DNA of 64,000 nt from positions 174,374,574-174,438,573 of the forward strand of contig CM019823.1 in NCBI GenBank assembly GCA_009763385.1, given 5' to 3'. A program made the translations under genes and the position numbers. Numbering within the stretch: the first letter of the stretch is position 1; every line of letters begins with the position of its first letter. Below are positions 48,010 through 58,010 of this stretch, in pieces. This DNA comes from Coix lacryma-jobi var. lacryma-jobi (taxonomy: Eukaryota > Streptophyta > Magnoliopsida > Poales > Poaceae). Below the pieces are notes generated by a model. The model searched no databases. It saw only the letters and a program-made list of their open reading frames with translations, and was not told the origin of the DNA.

Positions 48010-49235
48010 TGTAAGGACCTGTGTGGCCTAGAGGGGGGTGAATAGGCCTGTCAAAAATCACAGCTCAAAACTTAATTAGATAAGCCCGGCACTACCGCTC
48101 TGTGCCCGGCACTGCCGGCCCCAGCGCGGTACTGCCGCGCAGTGTGAGACCAGAAGCTGCAATTCGAAATCCAGCCACAACTAACTGATTCTATATGAAT
48201 AGAAATGCTACAACAAGTTCTATGAACCAGCAGAACCAACTACTCCAAGCCAAATAAGAGGAATAAAGTAGATCGGGCCAAACCCTAGAATCTATCACAA
48301 GCTCATGAATATGAAGAGTGAAACTAAGCAAGCACAAGAGACAAGTGATTTATCCCGTGGTTCAGCTCGCCACCAAGGCTTGCCTACCTCCACGTTGTTG
48401 AGGTTGACCACTTAGGTCATGAGCTTTGCAACTCTACCTCGTTCTCAAGTCAAGGAACCAAATCCTTGAGGTGAGGGGTAATAATACTAGCTGAACAATC
48501 GATTACAAACCTCCCTAGGCCGCCACACAAGTTGGCAAGGCTCTAGGGTGACGCCTAGCCGGCTAGGGTTCCAAGAACCCAAGAGTAATAGAAGCAAATC
48601 CACCGGCTATGGCTCAAATCAAGTGCTCTAGGAAGTAGATCTCAGCTAGGGCTTCTCTTTGATGAAGGTTTAAGCCTCTCAATCACTTGGAATCAATGGA
48701 AATCGAAGGATTGGTGAGAGGGGAGTTGAGAGCCTTCAATGGGGAAGAGAGAAGCTTGTCTGGAGGTAGGTGATGAGTTATGGTCGTGGATAACCGTTGG
48801 GGTGGCAGGGAGATGGAGTAAATATCTCCTCCCTGCCAACGGTTACAATAAGTCGCGGCAGTGTCGGCCGAAGCCCGGCAGTGCCGCGACAAGAGCGACA
48901 CTGCCGTGCCTACCAATCAGACAGGGTTGGATTGGAATTCAGTGCAGCTGTCTTTGGTTAGAAACATGGATGGCTTGGGTTGGTTCGAGCACATGTCATT
49001 CAACCATAGCAATGTATTTGCATTCCCCCTTGATAGTACGACATTCCTATAACTCAAATTCAAATGAAAAAGCTTGATATATCACTTTGAGTCCGGATCC
49101 GATGAAATGTAGTATGGGGGGTCCACCAACGTACATACACCATCCTTTCTTATCATAACCTGCTTATCAACTTCATGAATCTCATTAGTTCTCCAATCGT
49201 GTGGTCATTATCACCAAAACCCACAATTCGGGCTT
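48010..49235 (-). repeat. 5' LTR of the copia element
   Basis: The partner of 39721-40979. Its outer edge is followed by GATTG, matching the left flank. It has two internal gaps of about 16-17 bases relative to the other LTR, both at palindromic repeats. Confidence 0.85.
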
Positions 49236-50236
49236 GATTGCACTTACAGATTGGCTGCAACACTGCTCTTCTTGACACCCTTCTTCTTCTTCCTCTGACC
49301 ACCTCGCAAGGCCTCATCGTCGTCTGCATCCACGCGACAGCCAGCATTTCTCTTGTACCGACTGGCGCCACAGTGCGGACAGCTCCTCAAATTCTCATAC
49401 TTTGTGCCCCGATAGAGGATGCAGTGGTTAGGGCAGACATCGAACTTTCTAAGCTTCATCACCACTGGCCGGATAAGCTTCTTCGCCCGATACGTATTAG
49501 CTGGGATCTTGTTACTCGTCGGGAATGTTTTAGCAAGGTAAACTAACAGCTCATCAAAGCTAGTGTCTGACCACCCATGCCGAGCCTTCATCATCAACAT
49601 GTGGAGGTTGAAACGGAGCACCGTGCAATCCTTCGGACATTCCTCGTCGTCCTTATATAAAGGATCAAGTGACGCCTGCTTCATCTCTCTGAAATTTTCT
49701 AGCCACTTCGGGGAGCCATACACGACGTCGTCTTCGTCGATGTGGTTGAGTAAATCCTGAAACAGATGCACATCCGCAGGGTCCTGCACCGTAGCGTCCT
49801 CAACATCTCCACCACCATCATCATCTGTCATATCCTGGAGTACATCCTCCACAGCGATGTGGTCACGAGCACTACTGTCACTGAAGGCAGGCGCTACTGT
49901 TGCTGATGAGACGTGCGCTCCAGGATCTTGGTTCACCGTCGTCGTCGACGCTGAGCTTACTCCAGATGCCGCCCCGACACTCGGATCGAATCTCTCGCCG
50001 TGATGAGTCCACACCGTGTAATCATCCATGAAACCAAAACGAATCAAATGAGATTGCACTGTGCCTTCGTCTTTGAAGGCGGTCAGATTCTTGCAACGAT
50101 GACAGGGACATATGATTGTCGTTTGGTTCGATCTCTCACGGTTAGCTTTCGCAGCGGCAATAAACTTTCTCACTTCAACGAGATACCGCACATCAAGTAC
50201 TCTATTGATCTTATACATCCATTCTGACCGGTCCAT

Positions 50237-50640
50237 CGTACCTGCGATCCTTAATTAATTACACACATCATGAATCACCAAACAAAGATGAATTAGAAAA
50301 AATAATAATTTATTATATTTATGTTAAATCTAGGGACATAATTAATAACGACGACAAATAAAATTAATGCATCCATGATGAACTTAGAGAAACAAAAACT
50401 AGTTTTCTCTCTCCTACATGAAACTAGATCTAAAAGGGGGGCTAAAAAGAGAGAAAAAGAGAGGGGAAAGAGGGTGGAGATCATCTAGATACCTCTTGTG
50501 GAGTACTTCTCCTCCAAATCAAACAAATAAACCTCAAAAACAAGTTATTTGAGACAAAAATTCGGCAAAACTTCTTCCCCCATTTTTGGTCTAGAGGAAG
50601 AAGATGATCGTTCTTTTCTGCTGGCGGCGGCTTAAATAGC
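50237..50640 (-). promoter_or_regulatory. Leader and promoter region of the CACTA transposase gene
   Basis: There is no coding sequence. A weak minus-strand TATA-like TATTTAAG lies at about 50631-50638, directly before the right subterminal array. The arrangement parallels that of the internal promoter at 36816-36925. Confidence 0.5.
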
Positions 50641-50644
50641 CATG

Positions 50645-50910
50645 AATAACCGCAGCGGGCAACGTAAGGAGCCCGCTGCGGTTAATCATCTTTAACCGCA
50701 GCGGGCTTCTTTACCCGCCCGCTGCGGTTAATCATTAACCTAAGCGGGCATATAAGGAAGCCCGCTGCTGTTAAAGATGCTTAACCGCAGCGGGCTTCCC
50801 CCGTTGCCAGCTGCGCTTTGGCGGCCGGCCGCTGTAGGTCGGCCACCGAATAACCGTGGTGGGCAAAAAGAGTGCCCGCCACAGAGGTCTTTTGGGCAAC
50901 GCTGCGCAAG
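50645..50910. repeat. Right subterminal repeat array of the CACTA element
   Basis: About ten copies of ACCGCAGCGGGC or its complement, some diverged (AACCTAAGCGGGC, ACCGTGGTGGGC), occur mostly in inverted pairs up to the terminal CACTA repeat. Confidence 0.9.
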
Positions 50911-50928
50911 TTCTTTTTTTTAGTAGTG

Positions 50929-51162
50929 TTGGTAAAAATTACCCACCAATGCAACTTTGTTCTATTCGCTTCTTCCTCTTCCCATCGCATCCACCGACGT
51001 TGTGATGGGGCCAGATTATTGGTAGCGAGACAAAGAAAAAGGTAAAATTGTACAAACACTTTTATGGATGCTAGATCCACCGTGGAGGTGATCCGCAGTG
51101 GATCTAGGTGAACCTCATATCTAGATTCGCTTTTTACGCTGGCGGAGCTCTACCAAACAGAC
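50929..51162. mobile_element. Right half of the MITE split by the CACTA element
   Basis: This ends GCTCTACCAAACAGAC, complementary to the left half's GTGTTTGGTAGAG at 10461, and begins with the CACTA duplication TTG. Interior GGATCTAGGTG pairs with the left half's TAGATCCACTG. Confidence 0.65.
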
Positions 51163-51324
51163 CATATGCCACTTTTGATGGTGCTCCTCAAGATTGAGGT
51201 TATAGTCCAGCGATTTGTTTGGATTAAACGAGTAATAAGGAGCGTCTTACATAAAAACACACAAAAAAATTATTATTATCGAGAAGAGTCTTCCCATCTT
51301 TATTCAACGAGATACGTACGTGAA

Positions 51325-51575
51325 AGTATGTGACCAGGTGGTTAAAAAACCCTTAGTAATACAGTAGGTCCTAGATTTGACTCCCCGTGAAAGTGTGCAT
51401 TATAAGACTTAGTTGTGATTTCAATGTTAGGCGATGTTTTTATCGACAACGAGGCGCTTGTAGCGTCAATCTCAAATATTTGTCGGACCAGTCTTCAAAG
51501 ATGCTCATAGGGTAAGGTTTGTGTGTATGCATTCATAGAGGTGAGTGTGTATGTGTGCTGTCAGCGTCTACATTA
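51325..51575 (+). mobile_element. Au-type SINE (tRNA-derived)
   Basis: The left part carries a degenerate polymerase III A box (TGACCAGGTGGTTA, 51331-51344) and B box (GATTTGACTCC, about 51374-51384). The body has AACGAGGCGCTTGTAG and GATGCTCATAGGGTAAGG, followed by a GTGTG-rich tail with TTCATAGAGGTGAGTGTGTA. These blocks match my memory of the plant Au SINE consensus. The copy is diverged and has no clear target duplication. Confidence 0.75.
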
Positions 51576-51945
51576 TACTATCTAATTTTATGGTTGGGAC
51601 TTGGTTATGCTATTTTGAGGATGAGTCATGGCATGCTGTTTCGGCATGGCACGAACGCGAGTGCAGAATCTCGGCGCGATAAGCTATACAACCCAGCCCG
51701 CATTTTGCGGTCGTACTTGGGGTGGCGTATGAATAAAAAATAGCACTGAAGCACATCTATAATGCTACAATGCATATTTCTATTATATACTATACCATCT
51801 CTCATCTAATTCTTAAATGGATTGTTAAAAACGATAAAACTTTAATAAAAAATACCCTATATTTTGGGCCGTGCTTAGGCCAGTATGATACAAAGACATG
51901 CCGACGTATCATAGGTCGTGCTTAGGGCGAAGCAAAGATTTATCA

Positions 51946-52209
51946 TACTCCCTCCGTCCACGAATAAATAAATTTCTAGAGTTGTCCTAAGTCAAACTTT
52001 TTAAACTTTAACCGAATTTCTAGAAAAAAAAACTATCAAAATTGATGATCTCAAATTTGTATCATTAGATATATCATAGAGTATATTTTCATAATATGTC
52101 TATTTTATACCATAAATGTTATTACTCTTTTTTATAAAGTTGGTCAAAGTTTAAAATATTTAACTGGTACGGATTCTAGGAATCGATTCCTTCGTGGACG
52201 GAGGGAGTA
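51946..52209. mobile_element. Stowaway-type MITE
   Basis: 264 bp from TACTCCCTCCGTCCACGAAT to TTCGTGGACGGAGGGAGTA, with TA at both ends and an AT-rich interior. Confidence 0.92.
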
Positions 52210-53583
52210 CAATAATGACTCGATGTACCCGGCATGCTAAGAACACCTGACGCGTAGCGCCACGAAGCATGAGAGGGTCATGTCGTGTGTCGTGCCGGTA
52301 CGGCCCAAGTCTCACCTTTAAAAAACTAAGATATGACATACAAACTCCATCAGGAGGAGCATTACAAACCATATATATCTTCCTATCAAACGCCTTCCTT
52401 CGTGAACCAACTCTACTCTTATGAAGCTCTCCCTGATGGACTTGATCTCCAAAATCACTTCTCCCTCGTGCGTTTGTTGTGGCAGGCCCAGCCGTTGGGT
52501 GGGCCCTTGAGCTGCTGTAGTTGTGCCGAATACTCGATTAGAGATGTCGAGCCCAAACCACTCTGCAAAAAGGCACGTCCAAAACAGGTTGCGAGCGAGC
52601 AACTCTAGAAGGTTAGAGAGATCCGGCCTGGGGAACACATGGGTGGTATCTTGGTAGGCCCAACACGGACCACTCCAACTGTGCCTCTGTGCTACTCATT
52701 TTACTCAAATTGCGTCTGTGCAGCACAGAGCGTTTCGTTCATCATTCATTAAAAAAAAAAGCATTTCCTTGCGCTCCGGCCCAAGACGACAATTCTACAG
52801 GAGAGGAAAGCGACATGAGTTCTCGACGGGCCGTGGCAACTGCCAACTAGCAGGTCCAGTCAATTCGACCCACCAATGAGCGGCGGCGGCGGCGGGCGGC
52901 GGCATGTCCACCACATGATTGGAACTGCCACTGTGGAAGCCTGCGAATGGGACGCCACAGCGTTCCAGCATCTAGAGCGTCAATTCCAGCGATTCCACCA
53001 ACTCAGCCGGCCGGTAGAACGTATTCTATCCCACCCGAGAGTCACTACCGCCCGCCGCGGCACAGACGTCGCGTTCCAACAGTCAGCAGAGCCGGAGAGG
53101 AGCCGGCACAGTGACACGCCGATAATTTTCATTTCACATCCAACTCGCCGCCGTGACGAAAGAAGGACGACGACACAAGACCGGCGGCTCAGGTCACCGC
53201 CAGTGATCTGGAACTACCAGCCACGATTCACCGGCGCGGTCACCATCGGCCACGCCACGCGCGCCCCGGGTTCTTCTTCACATTCACAGTCACAGGCGTC
53301 CACATCGCAGGCATCGCCAGCGTGAGAACTGACAGGACTAAACGACAGCGCGTGGAAACTTCCATGCTGGACTCCGGCCAGCGAAAGTCCAAGGCGGGAC
53401 CGGAGGATGGCCTGTTCCGATCGCCTCAGATGACTGGACAGGCGGCACGCGCGCGAACGCGATCGTCGTCCGACGAACATGTTGAAGAACGAAGGCCCGG
53501 CCCCAAGCCTCACCAACAACCAAGTCTCTAGTAGATTGAAAAAGAAAAATCCGTGCTAGCTTGGCTGGTCACCAGTTGCTCCG
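52210..53583. other. Spacer upstream of the receptor kinase, no gene supported
   Basis: Open frames at 52318-52638 (-) and 52876-53325 (+) have no recognised domain. The second is rich in Arg, Ser, Thr and His, as GC-rich grass promoters often are when translated. No splice or family signal supports either. Confidence 0.5.
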
Positions 53584-53591
53584 GATTATAA
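53584..53591 (+). promoter_or_regulatory. TATA box of the lectin receptor kinase gene
   Basis: TTATAAAA lies about 120 bases before the start codon, so transcription would begin near 53615-53625 and give a leader of about 90-100 bases. Confidence 0.7.
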
Positions 53592-53712
53592 AACCAGTAG
53601 CGCCAGAACGCGACTGCACTGCAAGCGCGGATCTCAATTCGGAGTACAATACAAGCGGCGAGTTCGGCCGATGTGAATTGCCAGAGGTGTGTGTTCTTGG
53701 TCGCTTGCTGCC

Positions 53713-55779
53713 ATGGTTGACTCGCGGCACGCGCGGTCTCTTCTCGCCGCCGGCGTCCTCCTCCTCGCCGGCGTCGCCACCGTCGTCCTCGGCGCCGCCG
53801 GCGGGGACGAGCAGTTCGTCTACTCGGGCTTCACCGGCGCGCAGCTCGCGCTGGACGGCACGGCCGCCATCACGCCTTCGGGGCTGCTGGAGCTCACCAA
53901 CGGCACGGCGCAGCTCAAGGGCCACGCGGTGCACCCGGCGCCGCTGCGGTTCAGCCGGACGCCGGGAGGGCCCGTGCGCTCCTTCTCGGCGTCCTTCGTG
54001 TTCGGCATCATCCCGGCCTACTCCGACCTCAGCGGCCACGGCATCGTCTTCTTCGTCGGCAAGGACAGCTTCGCGAACGCGCTGCCCAGCCAGTACCTGG
54101 GCTTCCTCAACTCCTCCAACAACGGCAACGCCAGCAACCACGTCTTCGGCGTCGAGCTCGACACGATCCGGAGCACCGAGTTCAAGGACCCCGACGACAA
54201 CCACGTCGGCATCGACGTCAACAGCCTCACGTCCGTCAACGCCAGCACCGCGGGCTACTACGACGACGACGGCGCCGGCACGTTCCGCAACCTGACCCTG
54301 ATCAGCGCCAAGCCCATGCAGGTCTGGGTGGACTACGCCGGCGACGCCGCGCGGATCAACGTGTTCCTGGCTCCCCTCGGGACGCCCAAGCCTTCCAGGC
54401 CTCTGGTGTCGGCCACGCAGAACCTCTCGGAGGTGCTCGTGGAGCCGGCGTACGTGGGCTTCTCGTCCGCCACGGGCACGGTGAGGTCGGAGCACTACGT
54501 GCTCGGCTGGAGCTTCGCCATGGACGGCCCCGCTCCGGACATCAACATCGCCGGCCTGCCCAAGCTACCGCGGTTCGGCCCCAAGCCGCGGTCCAAGGTC
54601 TTGGAGATCGTGCTGCCGATCGCCACCGCGGCGTTCGTCCTCGCCGTGGTGGCGGTCGTGGTCGCCCTCGTCCGGCGGCGGCTCAAGTACGCCGAGCTGC
54701 GCGAGGACTGGGAGGTCGAGTTCGGCCCGCACCGGTTCACGTACAAGGACCTGTTCCGCGCCACCGAGGGGTTCAAGAGCAAGATGCTGCTCGGCGTCGG
54801 CGGGTTCGGGAGAGTGTACAGGGGGGTGCTCCCGAAATCGAAGCTGGAGGTCGCCGTCAAGAAGGTGTCCCACGAGTCGAGGCAGGGCATAAAGGAGTTC
54901 GTCGCCGAGGTGGTCAGCATCGGCCGCCTCCGGCACCGCAACCTCGTGCAGCTGCTCGGCTACTGCCGACGGAAAGGCGAGCTTCTCCTGGTGTACGACT
55001 ACATGCCCAACGGCAGCCTTGACAAGTACCTATACGGCAAGGACCAGGACGACGGGAAAACCACCACGGCCGCCACGCTGGACTGGGTGCAGAGGCTCCG
55101 GATCATCAAAGGCGTCGCGTCCGGGCTGCTGTACATCCACGAGGACTGGGAGCAGGTGGTCATCCACCGGGACATCAAGGCCAGCAACGTCTTGCTCGAC
55201 AGCGAGATGAACGGCCGGCTCGGAGACTTTGGTCTCGCGAGGCTGTACGACCATGGAGCCGACCCGCAGACAACCCACGTCGTCGGCACGATGGGGTACC
55301 TCGCGCCGGAGCTGGCGCGGTCGGGGAAAGCGTCCCCTCTCACCGACGTGTTCGCCTTCGGGGCGTTCATCCTCGAGGTCGTGTGTGGACGGAGACCCGT
55401 GGAGCAGAGCATGACCGACAGCCGGCTCATGCTGGTGGACTGGGTGCTCGAGCACTGGCAGAATGGATCGCTCGCCGACGTGATCGACGCGAAGCTCCAG
55501 GGGCGCTACGACGAGGAGGAGGCGATGCTGGCGTTGAGGCTGGGGCTGCTGTGCTCGCACCCGCTGCCCGCTGCGAGGCCCAGCATGCGGCAGGTGATGC
55601 AGTATCTCGACGGCGACATGCCCTTCCCTGAGCTCACGCCGTCGCACCTCAGCTTCAGCATGCTGGCCCTCATGCGGAGCGAAGGGTTCGATTCGTTTGT
55701 GCTGTCGGCGTCCACGAATCCGTCGTCGTCGACGGCGGTGAGCATCGGGACCATGACTGGCCTCTCGGGCGGGAGATGA
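53713..55779 (+). CDS. L-type lectin-domain receptor-like kinase (LecRK)
   Basis: 688 residues in a single exon. The ATG in GCCATGG is chosen because a signal peptide follows at once (residues 1-31, hydrophobic LLAAGVLLLAGVATVVLG). A legume-type lectin domain spans roughly 32-285 (FVYSGFTGAQL, GHGIVFFVG, HVFGVELDTI, HVGIDVNSL). A membrane segment lies at about 297-320. A cytoplasmic Ser/Thr kinase starts near 341 with the glycine loop GVGGFGRVY, Lys in VAVKKV, HRDIKASN at 485 and DFG at 505. All catalytic motifs are present and it is an RD kinase, so activity is expected. LecRKs sit in the plasma membrane and sense extracellular ligands in defence and stress; the ligand here is unknown. The gene is intronless and GC-rich, as is usual for grass LecRKs. 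Confidence 0.95.
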   Translation: MVDSRHARSLLAAGVLLLAGVATVVLGAAGGDEQFVYSGFTGAQLALDGTAAITPSGLLELTNGTAQLKGHAVHPAPLRFSRTPGGPVRSFSASFVFGIIPAYSDLSGHGIVFFVGKDSFANALPSQYLGFLNSSNNGNASNHVFGVELDTIRSTEFKDPDDNHVGIDVNSLTSVNASTAGYYDDDGAGTFRNLTLISAKPMQVWVDYAGDAARINVFLAPLGTPKPSRPLVSATQNLSEVLVEPAYVGFSSATGTVRSEHYVLGWSFAMDGPAPDINIAGLPKLPRFGPKPRSKVLEIVLPIATAAFVLAVVAVVVALVRRRLKYAELREDWEVEFGPHRFTYKDLFRATEGFKSKMLLGVGGFGRVYRGVLPKSKLEVAVKKVSHESRQGIKEFVAEVVSIGRLRHRNLVQLLGYCRRKGELLLVYDYMPNGSLDKYLYGKDQDDGKTTTAATLDWVQRLRIIKGVASGLLYIHEDWEQVVIHRDIKASNVLLDSEMNGRLGDFGLARLYDHGADPQTTHVVGTMGYLAPELARSGKASPLTDVFAFGAFILEVVCGRRPVEQSMTDSRLMLVDWVLEHWQNGSLADVIDAKLQGRYDEEEAMLALRLGLLCSHPLPAARPSMRQVMQYLDGDMPFPELTPSHLSFSMLALMRSEGFDSFVLSASTNPSSSTAVSIGTMTGLSGGR

Positions 55780-56529
55780 CGACCGCGCGCTGTCTTGCTG
55801 GAGCATGTACACCATTGGATTTGGGTGGCGCCAGTACTAGTAGTCTGCTCTGCTGTAGAGTTGCCAATTTTACGAAAGACAACAATTCTCATCTCAAAGC
55901 TGTAAATCTCTTCTGTGCAGTATTGTGCGCTGGCCACTCCAAGAGGCACAATTTTTTGGTAATACTTGGTGCATGAACGACCAATGATCAGAGCGTGGCA
56001 ATGAGCCAATGATAACTTAATCAGACCTTGCTTTGTACCCAGCAAATTGCGGTCTACGAAACAATCATGTGACAAGTCAAAATTTACATTTCGCCTCCTT
56101 TGGAACAAAGGATTTTTTAAGGACTTTTGTATAGGATTCTAAACTATAGAAAATTTCCTATATAGTCCTTTGAAATAAAGGATTCGTCATCGCGTAATCC
56201 TGCAAAATTCCTCTGGAATGGCTCAATCCATAGAAATTTCAGAGCAAAACTAACAAACAAGAGGTAGTGTCCAATCGTGTTGGGGGGGAATTGCAAGTGA
56301 CGTCCAACTCTAGTCTTTTATATTTTTCCTATTCTTGTTTTTAGATACTATGTGTTCCAAAAGCATGTGAGGTAAAGACGACAAAGATAGTAGCAGGTAT
56401 GCTTGAAATTTCTCTAATAGAAGTACCTTCCATTATGCCAAGTCCAGAATCATTAAATCACAGTCGAAGAAAGATGTCATTGGTCTCTCTTCAACCTCAC
56501 CCAAACTACCAGACGTGTGAACGGCTTTA
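55780..56529 (+). other. LecRK 3' region with possible MITE remnant
   Basis: No gene is seen. At about 56095-56270 there is sequence like a Tourist or PIF MITE end (CCTTTGGAACAAAGGATTTT), but the second end is not found, so it is probably truncated. Confidence 0.4.
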
Positions 56530-56733
56530 GGGCGTCCTCAATCGCAAATTGCAAATAGCTAGCTAGATGAGATTTAGAAATAAGAAACAAAAGATATTAC
56601 AGGGGAGAGTTATGTGAACTGTGAGAGAGTCGTTTATGGGAGATTGTGAGAGTCGCTAACTATTTGACCTCTCTCCTTGATTGCTAGTAGAATTCTTCCT
56701 AGACTAGCTATTTGGGAACCATTGGGGACACTC
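56530..56733. mobile_element. Tourist-type (PIF/Harbinger) MITE
   Basis: 204 bp with imperfect inverted ends (GGGCGTCCTCAATCG against GAGTGTCCCCAATGG on the other strand, then CAAATAGCTAG on both). TTA is duplicated at 56527-56529 and 56734-56736, the PIF/Harbinger target size. Confidence 0.8.
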
Positions 56734-56751
56734 TTAATTGTGACGGTTTTA

Positions 56752-57348
56752 GGATCTGTTTGGATCTCAGAGCTAAAAATTAGCCCATTTTATGAAAATA
56801 GATTTAATATGAGCTATTTATAGGCTAATAAGGTTAATGGACCCTAACCACAAATTGGGAACGTATCTAGTGCAAACCATAGCCTTTATGAAAATCCGTG
56901 CAAACTACAAGAAAAAAGTTGTTTAATTTCATCAAAAAAATCACACGTGTAGATGGTATGATGATACACAACCTTGTAAAATATCATATCTAAAATCTAA
57001 TCCATTTGTGAGATATAAAAATAAAAAATTTCTAACAAATCATGTGGAGAACTTTCTGGCTTGAAATTTGTTATTATTATAACTCACAAACGAAGTCGAG
57101 TTTGGACAAGATATTTTACAAGGTTGTGTATCATCATACCATCTACATGTGTGATTTTTTGATGAATTTAAACAACTTTTTTTGTTGTGGTTTGCACGGG
57201 TTTTCACGAAGACTGTGGTTTGCACTAGATACGTTCCCCCACACATTAGCCCTCGTTAACACTTATTAGTCTAGAATTAGCTGACATTTAGGTGCTCTAA
57301 TTGGTATAAAAACATGAGCTAAATATTAGCTCTTGGATGCAAACATCC
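56752..57348. mobile_element. Unclassified MITE interrupted by a Mutator-type MITE
   Basis: The left end GGATCTGTTTGGATC then AGAGCTAAAAATTAGC matches the complement of the right end (GCTAAATATTAGCTCTTGGATGCAAACATCC). Without the inserted element it would be about 206 bp. No clean target duplication is seen. Confidence 0.6.
56857..57238. mobile_element. Mutator-type MITE
   Basis: 382 bp with long inverted arms: GGGAACGTATCTAGTGCAAA on the left and its complement on the right, and GTATGATGATACACAACCTT also inverted. The flanking 9-mers CCACAAATT (56848-56856) and CCACACATT (57239-57247) differ by one base, which fits a Mutator-size duplication that has mutated. Confidence 0.82.
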
Positions 57349-57431
57349 TCTTTGAAGGTCAACATGAGAAAATTACAAGTATATGTCAATGCATCTGTAT
57401 CCATGCAAATGAGCGAACACATGCAATACAA

Positions 57432-57614
57432 TTAGTGGTAGAAAGGGCACGTCATAAGGTCGTTCTCGTTGCACTTGCCACACCCCTCTGTCCCTCCATC
57501 CACCGCCGCCACCTTGCAGCTGCTGCCGCACTTCCAGCACGGCACAAACCGTGCGCCTCCACATCCCTCGCACCCGCGGCCATCCTTGGTCGCGCACGCC
57601 TTGCCCCGCGCCAT
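57432..57614 (-). pseudogene. C-terminal fragment of a glutaredoxin-type Cys-rich protein
   Basis: 60 residues, ending in TAA at 57432-57434. CEGCGGARFVPCWKCGSSCK followed by CGKCNENDLMTCP has the four paired-cysteine zinc-binding pattern that forms the C-terminus of plant glutaredoxin-domain proteins of the At5g39865 type. There is no glutaredoxin fold or catalytic site upstream: the sequence before 57614 is AT-rich MITE-like DNA. It is therefore a gene fragment, probably carried or stranded by transposons. No promoter is seen. Confidence 0.7.
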
Positions 57615-57619
57615 GGCCC

Positions 57620-58010
57620 ACGTTTGAGGATAGCAAGTTTGTATATATGCGAGTGCGAGACCTCAGAATAACAAGTTTGGATAAATAGCAAGTTGGTTTG
57701 AGGAGTTATTGGAGAAGAAATTTTATGATTTTACCAAATTAATAAGAATAGCAACTTGATTTGAGGAGTTGTTGAGAGTTTGCCAAAATTTACTTAGCAA
57801 ATCTTGTGTTTTGGCAAGTTACTAAAATATCTGGCAAGTCAAAATTTATTCTCTCTCCAAGAGTTTGACATTTGGACTTGTTAAAATTAAAATTTCGACC
57901 CACAAATAAAATTGAGCAAAAAGCTCGAAGCCCGATGGCACAACCCGGAGCCCGGGAATTTGGGCGGGCCCAAGCATGGTCCGGCCCGAGAGCTACCGAG
58001 CTCGGGTCAC
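57620..58010. other. AT-rich spacer, no gene
   Basis: Short repeated phrases (AGCAAGTT, TTTGAGGAGTT) recur at 57650-57850, suggesting a decayed MITE. From about 57900 the sequence is GC-richer and looks like part of an older LTR element. Confidence 0.4.

Larger units (their letters stand above)
39721..49235 (-). mobile_element. Ty1/copia element, Sirevirus-like
   Basis: A 9.5-kb element with LTRs of about 1.25 kb and the flanking duplication GATTG. A perfect initiator-Met primer site (47996-48007) sets the minus direction. The gene order is gag, integrase, reverse transcriptase, RNase H, as in copia. Features that point to Sireviruses are the long gag with coiled-coil-forming Lys/Glu/Arg-rich segments, an in-frame stop between gag and pol, and LTRs rich in a short palindrome. 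The LTRs differ at about 17 positions plus two indels of roughly 16-17 bases by hand count, so this insertion is older than the complete gypsy one. Confidence 0.9.
37171..50236 (-). pseudogene. CACTA TNP2-type transposase gene, interrupted and mutated
   Basis: The start at 50236 (MDRSEWMYKINRVLDV) opens a transposase-associated domain with CPCHRC. After the copia insertion the gene resumes near 39715, with the tnp2 transposase core (WYMPVIDHLRALFGNPEDA, PDLFSLSGQIKGKTGC). Next come DUF4218 (HAIDCMHLEKNVFDS) and DUF4216 (YYGHIEEIWELDYG). The family cuts and joins CACTA ends. Breaks seen are a copia element with duplication GATTG at 39716-39720 and 49236-49240, and a frame change at that junction. 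There is also a frameshift at a run of seven C (38926-38932), a TAG at 38123-38125 between the two C-terminal domains, and a frameshift near 37437-37447. The copy is dead. Confidence 0.88.
10635..50928 (-). mobile_element. CACTA (En/Spm) transposon, 40.3 kb with nested insertions
   Basis: The left end begins CACTACTGCACAAAG and the right end finishes TTTTTTTAGTAGTG, the complement of CACTACTAAAAAAA. The host trinucleotide TTG is duplicated at 10632-10634 and 50929-50931. Subterminal arrays of ACCGCAGCGGGC lie inside both ends. It carries a TNP2-type transposase and a TNPA/Ulp1 composite gene, both on the minus strand. Three LTR-element insertions with 5-bp duplications occupy 13458-28559, 29181-32980 and 39721-49235. 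Subtracting these and their duplications leaves about 11.86 kb, a usual size for an autonomous CACTA element. Nonsense and frameshift changes mean this copy is unlikely to supply its own transposase. Confidence 0.93.

Noticed and set aside
52318..52638. 106-residue minus-strand frame with a hydrophobic C-terminus
   Set aside because: I could not match it to any family and there is no promoter or splice evidence.
52876..53325. 149-residue open frame upstream of the receptor kinase
   Set aside because: It has no recognised domain and biased composition, sits in the promoter-proximal GC-rich region, and lacks supporting signals.
53569..55815. Long antisense open frames opposite the receptor kinase
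   Set aside because: These are shadow frames expected in a GC-rich gene; the sense frame has every kinase and lectin motif.
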